From Denitrificimonas halotolerans (lineage in GTDB: Bacteria; Pseudomonadota; Gammaproteobacteria; Pseudomonadales; Pseudomonadaceae), in contig NZ_JAXIVU010000001.1 of the NCBI RefSeq assembly GCF_034259425.1, forward strand, positions 310,001 through 374,000: a stretch of DNA of 64,000 bases, given 5' to 3'. The position numbers and the translations under genes are program-made. The number at the start of each line of letters is the position of its first letter. The first letter of the stretch is position 1. Below are positions 34,927 to 43,797 of the stretch, piece after piece. Below the pieces are notes generated by a model. That model was not told the DNA's origin and did not search any database. It saw only the letters and a list, made by a program, of their open reading frames with translations.

Positions 34927-35055
34927 ACTTCAAATATGCTCCAAAAAAACAGATAAGACACTATTGTAGCCTGATTTAACATCACAATATCGCACCAACG
35001 CCGTTGCTTGGGTACAATCAAGATAATCATTTTATTGAGCTTGGATTGTTTGTCT

Positions 35056-36876
35056 ATGAAAACGCCCTTACGACTCCTTTCAGTTATATGTTTCTCAGCA
35101 TTTCTGGCCGCTTGTGCTAGCTCACCAAGCAATTCTTTAGGTCAATTACCACCCACCCAATATACTGACCTAGACACTCTATTGCTGCAGGCCAGTAAAA
35201 GAGATGACAGTCGCGGTATAGGTCTATATCTAGCTGCCGCAGATTTAGCTTGGCAACAACGGCTAGTAGCTCGTGCTCGAAAAATTTTAGATGGCATCGA
35301 CTTAAACCAAGCAACACCTGCACAGCTGATTTTTGCCAAAACGCTAGAAGCAGAAATCGCAGTAGCACTCAAACAGCCTAAATCTGCACTAAAAGCACTG
35401 AACCACCCGAGCTTTCAGTATTTACAAAAAATGCCTAACAACCAGCAAATACGCACCGGTTTAGTACGCGCCCAAGCTTTCGAAGAGAGCAGCCAATTTG
35501 CAGCTGCCGTTCGTGAACGCATTAAAATAGCCCCAATATTAACCGAATCAGCTGCTTTCGATAACCACCAAGCAACTTGGCGCCTTGTCAACACCTTATC
35601 TATTACACAACTGCAGCTGGAGTTGGAAAGCACAGATGACCCTATTTTCCATGGCTGGTTGACATTGGCTCATGTAACTAAAAGCACCCACTCACTACAA
35701 CAACAGCAAAGTGACCTTTTACAGTGGGTCTTACAAAACCCTAAGCATCCTGCTGGCCAAAAGCTCCCTGAAGCCTTACAACAATTACAGCAGCTACAAA
35801 TACAAACAATCAATTCAATCGCTTTACTTCTACCTTCAAACGATCCGAACCAAAACGTTGTTAACGCGCTACGTAATGGTTTTTTTGCAGCACATTACAT
35901 TGCTAAAGAAAATGGTGAGCCAACCCCAAATATTCGTCTTTACGACAGCAACAGCTTCACTTCACTCGATGCCTTCTACCAACAAGCTCAGTCCGATGGT
36001 ATAGAGCTTGTCGTAGGGCCTTGGGAAAAAGATCTCGTCCGTCAACTTGCGAGCCGCCCTACACTAGCCATCGCTACATTAGCGCTAAATTATGCCGATC
36101 GCGGACAAATACCGCCACAACAGCTTTTTCAGTATGGTTTAGCTGCTGAAGATGAAGCGCGCGCCGCTGCAAATCGTGCTTGGGCTGATGGTCTACGTCG
36201 TACTGCAATCATGGTTCCCGCAAGTGCTTGGGGTGAACGCATTCAGGCCGAATTTGCAGCTCATTGGAAATCTCTTGGCGGACAAGTCGTTGGCACCACT
36301 CGTTTCTCACGCCCTACTGAACTGCCCGCACAAATTGCAGAGCTCCTTGAACTCCGCGCAAGTGAACAACGTACTAAACAACTTGAAGCAACTTTAGAAA
36401 TGAAAGTGGCGGCACAGCCTGCTCGCCGTCAAGATATTGAGTTTATATTTTTAGCCGCCAGCCCTGAACAAGCACGCCATATCAAGCCTGCATTGGCTTT
36501 TCAATATGCCGGTGACATCCCTATTTATGCAACTTCAGCAGTACACTCAGGTGCAAATGAAATCTACCCTGAACTCAATGGCCTTCAATTCAGCGAAATG
36601 CCTTGGTTTATAGAACCAAATCATCCCACCCGCCAGCACATTACCCAACTCTGGAGTAACGCTCAAGGCGGTCTCGGCCGTTTTTATGCCATGGGAGCAG
36701 ATGCCTACCGAATCACAAGCCAGCTACAACAGCTCAGCACTTTACCTAGTAATAGCTCAACTGGCCTAACTGGTATTTTACAACTTGATCAGCAAAGACG
36801 TATCCATCGTAATCTATACTGGGTCGAATTCAATAACGGGCAACTAACACCTCTAAAGGACGCACGGATTGAGTAA
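35056..36876 (+). CDS. lpoA: Penicillin-binding protein activator LpoA-like lipoprotein
   Basis: Outer-membrane lipoprotein of the LppC/LpoA family that stimulates PBP1a from the outside. The 606-residue precursor has a signal peptide with lipobox FLAAC (Cys20), an N-terminal TPR-like half and a C-terminal periplasmic-binding-fold half (IALLLPSNDPNQNVVNALRN, GPWEKDLVRQL). ATG 35056 gives the signal peptide directly. It overlaps yraN by eight bases. In Pseudomonas the PBP1a partner role is inferred from E. coli. Confidence 0.87.
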   Translation: MKTPLRLLSVICFSAFLAACASSPSNSLGQLPPTQYTDLDTLLLQASKRDDSRGIGLYLAAADLAWQQRLVARARKILDGIDLNQATPAQLIFAKTLEAEIAVALKQPKSALKALNHPSFQYLQKMPNNQQIRTGLVRAQAFEESSQFAAAVRERIKIAPILTESAAFDNHQATWRLVNTLSITQLQLELESTDDPIFHGWLTLAHVTKSTHSLQQQQSDLLQWVLQNPKHPAGQKLPEALQQLQQLQIQTINSIALLLPSNDPNQNVVNALRNGFFAAHYIAKENGEPTPNIRLYDSNSFTSLDAFYQQAQSDGIELVVGPWEKDLVRQLASRPTLAIATLALNYADRGQIPPQQLFQYGLAAEDEARAAANRAWADGLRRTAIMVPASAWGERIQAEFAAHWKSLGGQVVGTTRFSRPTELPAQIAELLELRASEQRTKQLEATLEMKVAAQPARRQDIEFIFLAASPEQARHIKPALAFQYAGDIPIYATSAVHSGANEIYPELNGLQFSEMPWFIEPNHPTRQHITQLWSNAQGGLGRFYAMGADAYRITSQLQQLSTLPSNSSTGLTGILQLDQQRRIHRNLYWVEFNNGQLTPLKDARIE

Positions 36877-37234
36877 TACAGTACAAACAGGACACAAGTT
36901 TGAGCGTTACGCCTTACAACATTTAAACCAAGCGGGTTTAGTCAGTATTACTACAAACTGGTCGTGCCGCTATGGTGAAATCGACCTCATTATGCTCGAC
37001 CAAGATACTGTAGTATTTATTGAAGTTCGCTACCGCAAACATCAAGATTTTGGTGGCGCATTGGACAGTGTTGATCAACGTAAACGAAATAAACTGATCA
37101 AAACCGCTGAGTGCTTTTTAAACGAATTTCCACAATGGCTCGAACACCCCTGCCGTTTTGATGTCATTAGTGTACATCCGAGCAGTATGCACACATTCGA
37201 GCTAGACTGGATCCAAGATGCATTTGAATCCTAA
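36869..37234 (+). CDS. yraN: YraN-family (UPF0102) nuclease-fold protein
   Basis: A 121-residue protein of the endonuclease-like UPF0102 family, with G-FERYALQHLN, the RYGEIDLIMLD acidic motif and VFIEVRYRKHQDFGGA, the D..ExK-type signature of restriction-like folds. Actual nuclease activity is not established. The start is TTG with AAAGGA upstream, overlapping the lpoA stop. It lies between lpoA and gmhA, as is standard. Confidence 0.9.
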   Translation: MSNTVQTGHKFERYALQHLNQAGLVSITTNWSCRYGEIDLIMLDQDTVVFIEVRYRKHQDFGGALDSVDQRKRNKLIKTAECFLNEFPQWLEHPCRFDVISVHPSSMHTFELDWIQDAFES

Positions 37235-37261
37235 TTTCAATTTTTATTAAAGGCTGATTTT

Positions 37262-37849
37262 ATGCAACCGCGAATTCAACATATGTTTCAAGCAAGCATT
37301 GAAACCAAACAAAATTCTTTAACCGTATTACCACCAGCTATTGAAAGTGCCAGCCTTATGATGGTGAGTTCACTTCTTAATGAAGGTAAAATTTTAGCCT
37401 GTGGTAACGGCGGATCTGCTGGCGATGCACAGCACTTCTCCTCTGAAATGCTCAATCGCTTTGAACGTGAACGCCCAAGCCTACCTGCTATTGCCCTAAC
37501 CACTGACAGCTCAACCATTACTTCTATTGCGAATGATTATAGCTACGAAGAAGTTTTCTCTAAGCAAATCCGTGCTCTAGGTCAAGAAGGTGATGTATTG
37601 CTTGCTATATCTACCAGTGGCAATTCAGCCAACATTATCCAAGCTATTCATGCAGCTCACGACCGCAATATGTATGTTGTTGCTCTTACCGGCCGTGATG
37701 GCGGACAAATTGCACCATTATTATTACCTGATGACATCGAAATCCGAGTGCCATCGAATGTCACTGCACGCGTACAGGAGGTGCACTTGCTAGTTATTCA
37801 TAGTTTGTGTGACTTAATTGACCACCAACTGTTTGGGAGTGAAGAATGA
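37262..37849 (+). CDS. SIS-domain phosphoheptose isomerase / DiaA-like protein
   Basis: A 195-residue SIS protein: ACGNGGSAGDAQHFSSEM (sugar-phosphate site), TDSSTITSIANDYSYEEVF and STSGNSANIIQAI. This is the GmhA type, making D-glycero-D-manno-heptose 7-phosphate for LPS core. In E. coli the gene at this place (between yraN and yraP) is diaA, a DnaA-binding paralogue, while Pseudomonas annotates gmhA here. The sequence alone does not settle which role it has. It overlaps dolP by four bases (ATGA). Confidence 0.88.
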   Translation: MQPRIQHMFQASIETKQNSLTVLPPAIESASLMMVSSLLNEGKILACGNGGSAGDAQHFSSEMLNRFERERPSLPAIALTTDSSTITSIANDYSYEEVFSKQIRALGQEGDVLLAISTSGNSANIIQAIHAAHDRNMYVVALTGRDGGQIAPLLLPDDIEIRVPSNVTARVQEVHLLVIHSLCDLIDHQLFGSEE

Positions 37850-38373
37850 TTCGTAAAATTCTTGCTATAGTTTGTATTAGCGTCGCTCTAACTGCCTGTG
37901 GTGCACGCACTTTAGGTAATAAAATTGATGACCAATTTATTGCTCCTGAAGTGAGCCGCGCCATTAAAGAAGCACACGTTGACCTATCCACTACTACATC
38001 TCGTATTGTAGTAACTAGCTATAACGGCATCGTACTGGTCGCTGGACAAACCCCTCGCGAGGAGCTCAAACACATTGCAGGCAAAGCTGCAGAGACAGTG
38101 GGAAGCGCCAAAAAGATTCATAATGAATTACAAATCACCACACCAACTTCTGGCCTGGTACGCAGCAACGATGCGATGCTTACAGCCAATATAAAAACAC
38201 GGATGCTGTCCTATAATGACGTCCCAGCTTCTAAAGTAAAAGTAGTAACAGAAAATGGAACTGTTTATTTACTAGGTATAATTAGCCGCGCAGAAGCACA
38301 ACGCGCTACAGCAGTTGCACAAGAAGTGAACGGGGTGCAAAAAATTGTGCGCTTATTCGAATATATAGATTAA
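37846..38373 (+). CDS. dolP: BON-domain outer-membrane lipoprotein (DolP/YraP-like)
   Basis: A 175-residue lipoprotein with lipobox LTAC (Cys18) and two BON domains (about 45-110 and 118-175; IVLVAGQTPREE and TVYLLGIISRAEA). DolP supports outer-membrane integrity and BAM function in enterics. It is coupled to the SIS gene and ends the lpoA operon, followed by a long hairpin. Confidence 0.88.
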   Translation: MIRKILAIVCISVALTACGARTLGNKIDDQFIAPEVSRAIKEAHVDLSTTTSRIVVTSYNGIVLVAGQTPREELKHIAGKAAETVGSAKKIHNELQITTPTSGLVRSNDAMLTANIKTRMLSYNDVPASKVKVVTENGTVYLLGIISRAEAQRATAVAQEVNGVQKIVRLFEYID

Positions 38374-38414
38374 TCTGTATTGCACACATCTAGCACTGTT
38401 CAACTAAAGAGAAG

Positions 38415-38448
38415 TCTTCTACGGCACTGTAATCAGTACCGTAGAAGA
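38415..38448. terminator. Hairpin between dolP and sspB
   Basis: TCTTCTACGG pairs with CCGTAGAAGA and an inner ACTG pairs with CAGT, with one mismatch and a TAAT loop. It sits between convergent genes and has no long T-run, so it is a probable two-way terminator. Confidence 0.65.
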
Positions 38449-38454
38449 TTGGAA

Positions 38455-38940
38455 CTACTTTACCACGCGTAAATTTGGACGCCCTGGAGTGGGTGGCTTA
38501 GGTGGATCGCCATCAGGTCCTTCTGATTCTTCAGGCTTATCAACTATATGCAATACAGCTGACGTCTCTTCATCCCTCCCAGACTCACTGGCATTTTCCT
38601 CTAACACCGCCTCTTCATCACTTAAAACGTCTGAGTCAGTATCAAAGAACATACCTTGTCCATTTTCACGTGCATAAATTGCCAATACAGCATTGATAGG
38701 CACGTAAAGTGAAAATGGTGCACCTGAAAAACGAGCCTCAAAGCTCACAGCTTGGTTATTAACCTCTAAATATCGCACCGCCGCAGGTGCGATATTTAAA
38801 ACAACTCGTCCATCTACTGCATGCCCAGGAGGCACTTTAACGTTAGGATAATTAGCATCAACTAAAATATGCGGCGTGCACTCATTATCAACAATCCACT
38901 CATGTAATGCGCGCAATATATAAGGACGACTGGAGTTCAT
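38455..38940 (-). CDS. sspB: ClpXP protease specificity-enhancing factor SspB
   Basis: Adaptor that delivers ssrA-tagged peptides to ClpXP. The 161-residue protein has the SspB fold (RPYILRALHEWIVDNECTPH, then GRVVLNIAPAAVRYLEV and FGA-like VSFEARFSGAPFSLYVPI). A long acidic, disordered linker leads to the C-terminal ClpX-binding tail GRPNLRVVK. It follows sspA by 18 bases, the conserved pair. Confidence 0.95.
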   Translation of the reverse strand: MNSSRPYILRALHEWIVDNECTPHILVDANYPNVKVPPGHAVDGRVVLNIAPAAVRYLEVNNQAVSFEARFSGAPFSLYVPINAVLAIYARENGQGMFFDTDSDVLSDEEAVLEENASESGRDEETSAVLHIVDKPEESEGPDGDPPKPPTPGRPNLRVVK

Positions 38941-38958
38941 AACTTAATCTACTCCCGC

Positions 38959-39582
38959 TTAAGGTCGCATTAAACGCTCAGCTTCAGACAAACTAGCCTG
39001 AAATGCTTCACGAGCAAAATTACGCTCCATATATTCAAGCAATGGTTGCGCAGCTTTTGGTAACTCAATACCTAAAACAGGTAAGCGCCATAAGAGTGGC
39101 AAGAGATAGCAATCAACCAAACTGAACTCATCGCTCATAAAGTATTTCATGCTAGCAAATACAGGTGCAACACCTGTCAAGCTTTCACGCAACTCTTTAC
39201 GCGCTTTATTACGCGCCGCTTCTTTTGTCTTTTTATCAAGAATCAAGTCTGCTTGCGCACTCCAGTCACGCTGCACACGGTATGACAACATACGTGTATT
39301 CGCACGCGCTACTGGATACACCGGCAACAAAGGCGGGTGTGGATAGCGTTCATCTAAGTACTCAAGTATGACAGTTGAATCGTATAGAGCTAAATCGCGA
39401 TCAACCAGAGTTGGCACAGTAGCATAAGGATTAACCTCAGCTAGATACTCTGGACACTCGCCATCTACTACATCCATGATCTCAGCAGTTACTGCTTTCT
39501 CCGCAAGCACCAAACGCACACGATGCGAGTACTGACACGTAGGATCAGAGTAACAGCCCAACTTATTGGGGGCAGACGACAT
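38959..39582 (-). CDS. sspA: Stringent starvation protein A
   Basis: A glutathione-transferase-fold protein of 207 residues that binds RNA polymerase and modulates transcription in stress. The N-terminal thioredoxin-like part has YSDPTCQYSHRVRLVL and the C-terminal helical domain starts near residue 88. ATG 39582 has GGAGG upstream, so an upstream in-frame start is not favoured. It lies between petC and sspB with a terminator in front. Confidence 0.95.
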   Translation of the reverse strand: MSSAPNKLGCYSDPTCQYSHRVRLVLAEKAVTAEIMDVVDGECPEYLAEVNPYATVPTLVDRDLALYDSTVILEYLDERYPHPPLLPVYPVARANTRMLSYRVQRDWSAQADLILDKKTKEAARNKARKELRESLTGVAPVFASMKYFMSDEFSLVDCYLLPLLWRLPVLGIELPKAAQPLLEYMERNFAREAFQASLSEAERLMRP

Positions 39583-39621
39583 GCTTACCTCCTCCACTAG
39601 AAATATACATAAAGCACAAAA

Positions 39622-39649
39622 ACGCACGCGCCCATTAGGGCGCGTGCGT
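39622..39649 (-). terminator. Terminator of the rplM-rpsI-petABC side
   Basis: ACGCACGCGCCC-ATTA-GGGCGCGTGCGT is a perfect 12-bp G+C-rich stem. On the minus strand it is followed by five Ts. It ends transcription after petC. Confidence 0.85.
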
Positions 39650-39674
39650 CACTCGGTAGCTAGCGCATTGTTGA

Positions 39675-40454
39675 TCAATGTACATCTTTCCAGTATTCGC
39701 GCTTCAATAAATAGGCAAATACAAAGAAGATAGCAAGGAATAACAATACGTACATTCCGATACGCTGACTCTTGAGCTTAACAGGATTTGCAGAGTATTC
39801 GAGGAAAGTTACAAGATTTTTAATTTTCTCGTCAAATTCCACTTCACTTAACTTACCTGTATTAGGCACAACAGTCAGTTGATCACAAGCCTCTTGAGTT
39901 ACTGGCGTACCAGTTAACGGGTCAAATACTTTTTTGCCGTTTTCCTCAATTTGTACTTGTTTACAACCAATGATTTGACGCCCCTGTAAGCCAACTAAAA
40001 CGTTAGGCATACCTACAGAATCAAACACCTTGTTATTTACACCGTATGGGCGCGAAGGATCTTCATAGAATGTACGCAAATATGTATACAACCAATCCGT
40101 CCCACGCACACGAGCAACGTTGGTCAAGTCTGGCGCGGCGGCACCGAACCATGCCTTACCATCAGACTCGCGCATGCTGGACTTCATATGATCACCATAC
40201 TTAGCGCCGGTCAATACAAGATTGTCCATCATTAGCTCTTCGCTAATACCCAGATCATTTGCTACTCGCTCATAACGCTGGAACTTTGCTCCATGACAAC
40301 CCATGCAATAGTTTACAAAGGTTTGTGCGCCATCTTGCAGAGCCGCTTTATCAGTTAAATCAATCTTAACGCTATCCAATGGATAAGCGCCGCCTGCAGC
40401 AAAACCAAATAGAGGTAATGCAGCTAAAAGTAATGCAGCAATTTGCTTTTTCAT
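39675..40454 (-). CDS. petC: Cytochrome c1 of the bc1 complex
   Basis: Heme c subunit of ubiquinol-cytochrome c reductase. The 259-residue precursor has a signal peptide, the heme motif CMGCH, the axial-Met region around RESDGKAWFGAAAPDLTNVA, and a C-terminal membrane anchor (about 228-250, LFLAIFFVFAYLL). It overlaps petB by one base. This is the last gene of petA-petB-petC on the minus strand. Confidence 0.95.
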   Translation of the reverse strand: MKKQIAALLLAALPLFGFAAGGAYPLDSVKIDLTDKAALQDGAQTFVNYCMGCHGAKFQRYERVANDLGISEELMMDNLVLTGAKYGDHMKSSMRESDGKAWFGAAAPDLTNVARVRGTDWLYTYLRTFYEDPSRPYGVNNKVFDSVGMPNVLVGLQGRQIIGCKQVQIEENGKKVFDPLTGTPVTQEACDQLTVVPNTGKLSEVEFDEKIKNLVTFLEYSANPVKLKSQRIGMYVLLFLAIFFVFAYLLKREYWKDVH

Positions 40455-41665
40455 TAGCCAGTCACCCTTTCCGGAACCGGTTTAGTTTTTTCCATTCTGG
40501 TGTAGAAAGGCATCAGAATGAAGTAAGCGAAGTAAAGAATAGTACAGATACGCGCAATCAACGTACGCTCTTCTGTTGCTGGTACAACACCCAACACACC
40601 CAAGATTAAGAAGCTGACGCAAAATACAAACAACCAGATTTTGCTTAACCAACCCTTATAGCGCATAGACCGAACCGGACTACGATCAAGCCATGGTAAA
40701 ACAAACAACAGGGCAATCGATGCACCCATCGCTATAACACCCATTAACTTATCAGGCACTGCTCGCAAAATTGCATAGAACGGTGTGAAGTACCAAACAG
40801 GCGCAATATGTGCAGGTGTTTTAAGCGCGTTTGCTTGCTCAAAGTTTGGTTTTTCAAGGAAGTAACCACCCATTTCTGGGAAGAAAAACACTACAAAGCA
40901 GAAAACAAACAAGAACACCACAACACCAACAATGTCTTTAACAGTGTAGTAAGGGTGGAATGGGATACCATCTAAAGGTACACCATTTTCATCTTTATGC
41001 TTCTTAATATCCACACCATCAGGGTTATTAGAACCGACTTCGTGCAATGCTAAGATATGCAAAACAACTAGCGCCAATAAAACAATAGGCACTGCAATCA
41101 CATGCAACGCAAAGAAACGGTTTAGGGTAATACCTGAAATGAGATAGTCACCACGAATCCACTCAGTGAGATCTGCACCAATAACAGGGATCGCACCAAA
41201 GAGTGAAATAATCACCTGCGCCCCCCAGTATGACATCTGTCCCCAAGGCAACAAGTAACCCATAAAGGCTTCAGCCATCAATGCTAAGTAAATTAGCATT
41301 CCGAAAACCCAAACCAACTCACGAGGCTTCTGATATGAACCGTACAATAAGCCACGGAACATATGCATATATACAACAATAAAGAATGCTGATGCGCCTG
41401 TTGAATGTAAGTAACGCAAGATCCAGCCGTATTCAACATCACGCATGATGTATTCAACAGATGCAAAAGCACCTTCAGCTGATGGTTCATAGCTCATCGT
41501 CAACCAAATACCCGTTAGTATCTGATTAACCAGTACTAAAAGAGCAAGGGAGCCGAAGAAATAATAGAAGTTAAAGTTTTTCGGCGCGTAATATTTGGAT
41601 AAATGGTCTTCCCACATTTTGGTGGCTGGGAAACGTGCATCAATCCACTCCATAAACTTGCTCAT
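40454..41665 (-). CDS. petB: Cytochrome b of the bc1 complex
   Basis: A 403-residue membrane protein with eight helices. It binds two b-type hemes through paired His on helices II and IV (YLHSTGASAFF, FFALHVIAVP region) and carries the quinol-site PEWY-like region at about 250-280. It shares one base with petA upstream and petC downstream. A fused c1 part is not present. Confidence 0.95.
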   Translation of the reverse strand: MSKFMEWIDARFPATKMWEDHLSKYYAPKNFNFYYFFGSLALLVLVNQILTGIWLTMSYEPSAEGAFASVEYIMRDVEYGWILRYLHSTGASAFFIVVYMHMFRGLLYGSYQKPRELVWVFGMLIYLALMAEAFMGYLLPWGQMSYWGAQVIISLFGAIPVIGADLTEWIRGDYLISGITLNRFFALHVIAVPIVLLALVVLHILALHEVGSNNPDGVDIKKHKDENGVPLDGIPFHPYYTVKDIVGVVVFLFVFCFVVFFFPEMGGYFLEKPNFEQANALKTPAHIAPVWYFTPFYAILRAVPDKLMGVIAMGASIALLFVLPWLDRSPVRSMRYKGWLSKIWLFVFCVSFLILGVLGVVPATEERTLIARICTILYFAYFILMPFYTRMEKTKPVPERVTG

Positions 41666-42258
41666 TATGCAGTCTCCTCATCGATACCAATAATGACGAC
41701 ATCATCTGTCTCATAAGAATGCGGAGGAACAGGCAAGTTCAGCGGCGCTGGTTGGGCCTTATACACACGTCCAGCTAAGTCATAGCGTGAACCGTGGCAA
41801 GCACAGAAATAACCACCAACCCACTCCGGTCCTAAGTCAACTGGAGCAACTTCAGGCCTGAAGGTTGGAGAACAACCTAAGTGAGTGCATACACCGAGTA
41901 CTATCAGCACTTCAGGCTTAATTGAGCGCTCTTTAGGATTAACGTAAGCTGGTTGTTCTGACGCTTCGGATTGAGGGTCGCTTAGCTTCGCCTCGATCTT
42001 CTTCAGCCCTTCCATAATTTCCGGTGTGCGGTGCACCACAAATACAGGTTGTCCACGCCATTCAACAACAACTTGCTCACCTGGCCCAACCTTACTTATA
42101 TTCACACGCACCGGTGCTCCCGCGGCTTTCGCCTTAGCACTTGGAGCCCAAGACCCCAAGAACGGGATCGCAGCCCCTGCCGCTCCAACCGCACCCACCA
42201 CAGAGGTGGCTGCAACTAGAAAGCGACGTCGGCCCGAATTCACGCCGTCATTGCTCAT
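41665..42258 (-). CDS. petA: Rieske iron-sulfur protein of the bc1 complex
   Basis: The [2Fe-2S] subunit. The 197-residue precursor has a Tat-type signal (SGRRRFLVAATS) that serves as membrane anchor. The cluster motifs are CTHLGCSP and CACHGSRYDLAGRV, each with Cys and His ligands. It opens the petABC operon. Downstream genes petB and petC overlap by a base each, so expression is coupled. Confidence 0.96.
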   Translation of the reverse strand: MSNDGVNSGRRRFLVAATSVVGAVGAAGAAIPFLGSWAPSAKAKAAGAPVRVNISKVGPGEQVVVEWRGQPVFVVHRTPEIMEGLKKIEAKLSDPQSEASEQPAYVNPKERSIKPEVLIVLGVCTHLGCSPTFRPEVAPVDLGPEWVGGYFCACHGSRYDLAGRVYKAQPAPLNLPVPPHSYETDDVVIIGIDEETA

Positions 42259-42456
42259 TTAAGTCGTCTCCCATCAGCTATTTAGCCTATTATCAGGCTT
42301 TGTAATAAGAAAAAAGCTACTTACATTTTTGAATGTAACAAATAGTAAAGAAAAGGCGCCTTCTTGACAAGTTATCGCCACATTCCATACACCCTAGAAT
42401 TGCCAATATATAACCTGCTAACCATAAAACTGTTGTCACAAGGCAAGACAGATACA

Positions 42457-42493
42457 AAAAACGCCCTGATTCCTTGCGGAAACGGGCGTTTTT
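42457..42493 (-). terminator. Terminator of rplM-rpsI
   Basis: AAAAACGCCC pairs with GGGCGTTTTT, with an inner TTCC/GGAA. On the minus strand the last arm gives a T-run. It lies 16 bases after the rpsI stop. Confidence 0.88.
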
Positions 42494-42509
42494 CTGCAGC
42501 AAGTATCGA

Positions 42510-42902
42510 TCAGCGCTTAGAGAACTGAGGACGCTTACGTGCTTTACGTAGACCAACCTTTTTACGCTCAACTGCACGAGCGTCACGCGTAACAAAGCCA
42601 GCTTTACGCAGCTCTGGACGCAAAGTTTCGTCATAATCCATCAGCGCACGAGTAATACCATGACGGATAGCACCTGCTTGACCACTTGCACCACCACCAG
42701 CAACGGTGACGACAACGTCAAACTTTTCTAGAGTTTCTGTTAACTCAAGCGGCTGACGAACCATCATTCGTGCAGTTTCGCGAGGGAAAAAGTTATCCAG
42801 AGTGCGATTGTTAATAGAAATACTGCCTGTACCCGGACGTAAAAAAACGCGTGCGGTTGCAGTCTTGCGACGGCCTGTGCCGTAATTTTGAGTCGCCGAC
42901 AT
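42510..42902 (-). CDS. rpsI: 30S ribosomal protein S9
   Basis: Component of the small subunit head. The 130-residue protein shows QNYGTGRRKTATARVFLRPG at the N-terminus, GQAGAIRHGITRAL in the middle, and the basic C-terminal tail GLRKARKRPQFSKR that reaches the P-site tRNA. ATG 42902 is chosen over one two codons upstream by homologue length. It follows rplM by 14 bases. Confidence 0.97.
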   Translation of the reverse strand: MSATQNYGTGRRKTATARVFLRPGTGSISINNRTLDNFFPRETARMMVRQPLELTETLEKFDVVVTVAGGGASGQAGAIRHGITRALMDYDETLRPELRKAGFVTRDARAVERKKVGLRKARKRPQFSKR

Positions 42903-42916
42903 AATCAACTATCCCG

Positions 42917-43345
42917 TTAAATCTTAAGTTCTTGGGGCTGCTGTGCAGCATGCGGGTGGTTACTACCAGCATACACTTTCAGCTTGCGATACATGTCGCG
43001 GCCCAGCGGATTTCTTGGAAGCATACCTTTAACAGCGGCTTCTAGAACGCGTTCAGGTGCTTTATCGATTAACTTCTCAAAAGTAATTTCCTTGATACCG
43101 CCAGGGAAACCAGTGTGTGAGTAGTACTTCTTATCTGATGTTTTCTTACCGGTTACACGAACCTGCTCAGCATTAATAACAACGATGTAATCGCCAGTAT
43201 CAACGTGCGGGGTGTACTCAGGCTTATGCTTACCGCGCAAACGGCTGGCAATCTCAGTGGCCAAACGACCCAGGGTCTGGCCTGCAGCGTCGACGATATA
43301 CCAGTCGCGCTGTACTGTTTCATTTTTTGCTGTAAAAGTTTTCAT
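42917..43345 (-). CDS. rplM: 50S ribosomal protein L13
   Basis: A 142-residue early-assembly protein of the large subunit. Motifs are WYIVDAAGQTLGRLATEIA, GKHKPEYTPHVDTGDYIVVI and GMLPRNPLGR. It is the first gene of rplM-rpsI, always paired. The promoter must lie in the gap to the left end of the transporter gene. Confidence 0.97.
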   Translation of the reverse strand: MKTFTAKNETVQRDWYIVDAAGQTLGRLATEIASRLRGKHKPEYTPHVDTGDYIVVINAEQVRVTGKKTSDKKYYSHTGFPGGIKEITFEKLIDKAPERVLEAAVKGMLPRNPLGRDMYRKLKVYAGSNHPHAAQQPQELKI

Positions 43346-43390
43346 TCGCTATGGCCTCAGGGCCGCCCTAAAAATAGACGGCAAATCCTA

Positions 43391-43418
43391 ATGAATAGTT
43401 TTGTCTTTGACAAGTCAA
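43391..43418 (-). promoter_or_regulatory. Possible promoter of rplM-rpsI
   Basis: On the minus strand TTGACT (complement of 43413-43418), then 15-16 bases, then TATTCA or ATTCAT. Placement about 50-70 bases upstream of rplM fits. The -10 is weak, so this is only a candidate. Confidence 0.35.
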
Positions 43419-43797
43419 AGTCAGCTCATATGACAGACGCTACTTCGGGGGCTCGGGTCTATCACGTCTGCTATGGCTATGATTTCGGTAAATTTGCATC
43501 ACTTTACCTACTCTAATGTATTGGCTAGGCATTACCACAAAAGAGCCGCGTTAGTATGCCCGTTAGTGAGAAAATTGCAACCGAATATTCATTCACGCAT
43601 CCGCTGATGCTGTGTTTCTATCAATCTCTACCTTAGAAAAGCAAGCTGCAGGCAACTACCACCCACCACATCAAACCTGTATTAATAATGTGAACTCAGT
43701 AGAATTATACGAGAAAGAAACAGCAAAACCTTATTGCTCTAGCTTTCCATACAGATCATGGGTCTATAATAAAGCGGCACTCACTTGTGGAGCCATT
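43419..43797. other. Intergenic region, rplM / SulP transporter
   Basis: About 380 bases. An open frame from 43612 runs into the transporter gene but its first 62 codons show no family similarity I know and contain a TATAAT at 43765-43770, so I treat it as leader. No repeat or RNA gene is seen. Confidence 0.5.

Noticed and set aside
34927..35055. RNase P RNA gene between rsmI and lpoA
   Set aside because: rnpB lies near rsmI in Pseudomonas, but this gap is only about 130 bases and shows no such structure.
43612..43797. Upstream in-frame extension of the SulP transporter by 62 codons
   Set aside because: The extra N-terminus has no family similarity I know, contains a TATAAT-like element, and ATG 43798 has a good ribosome site at the normal family start.
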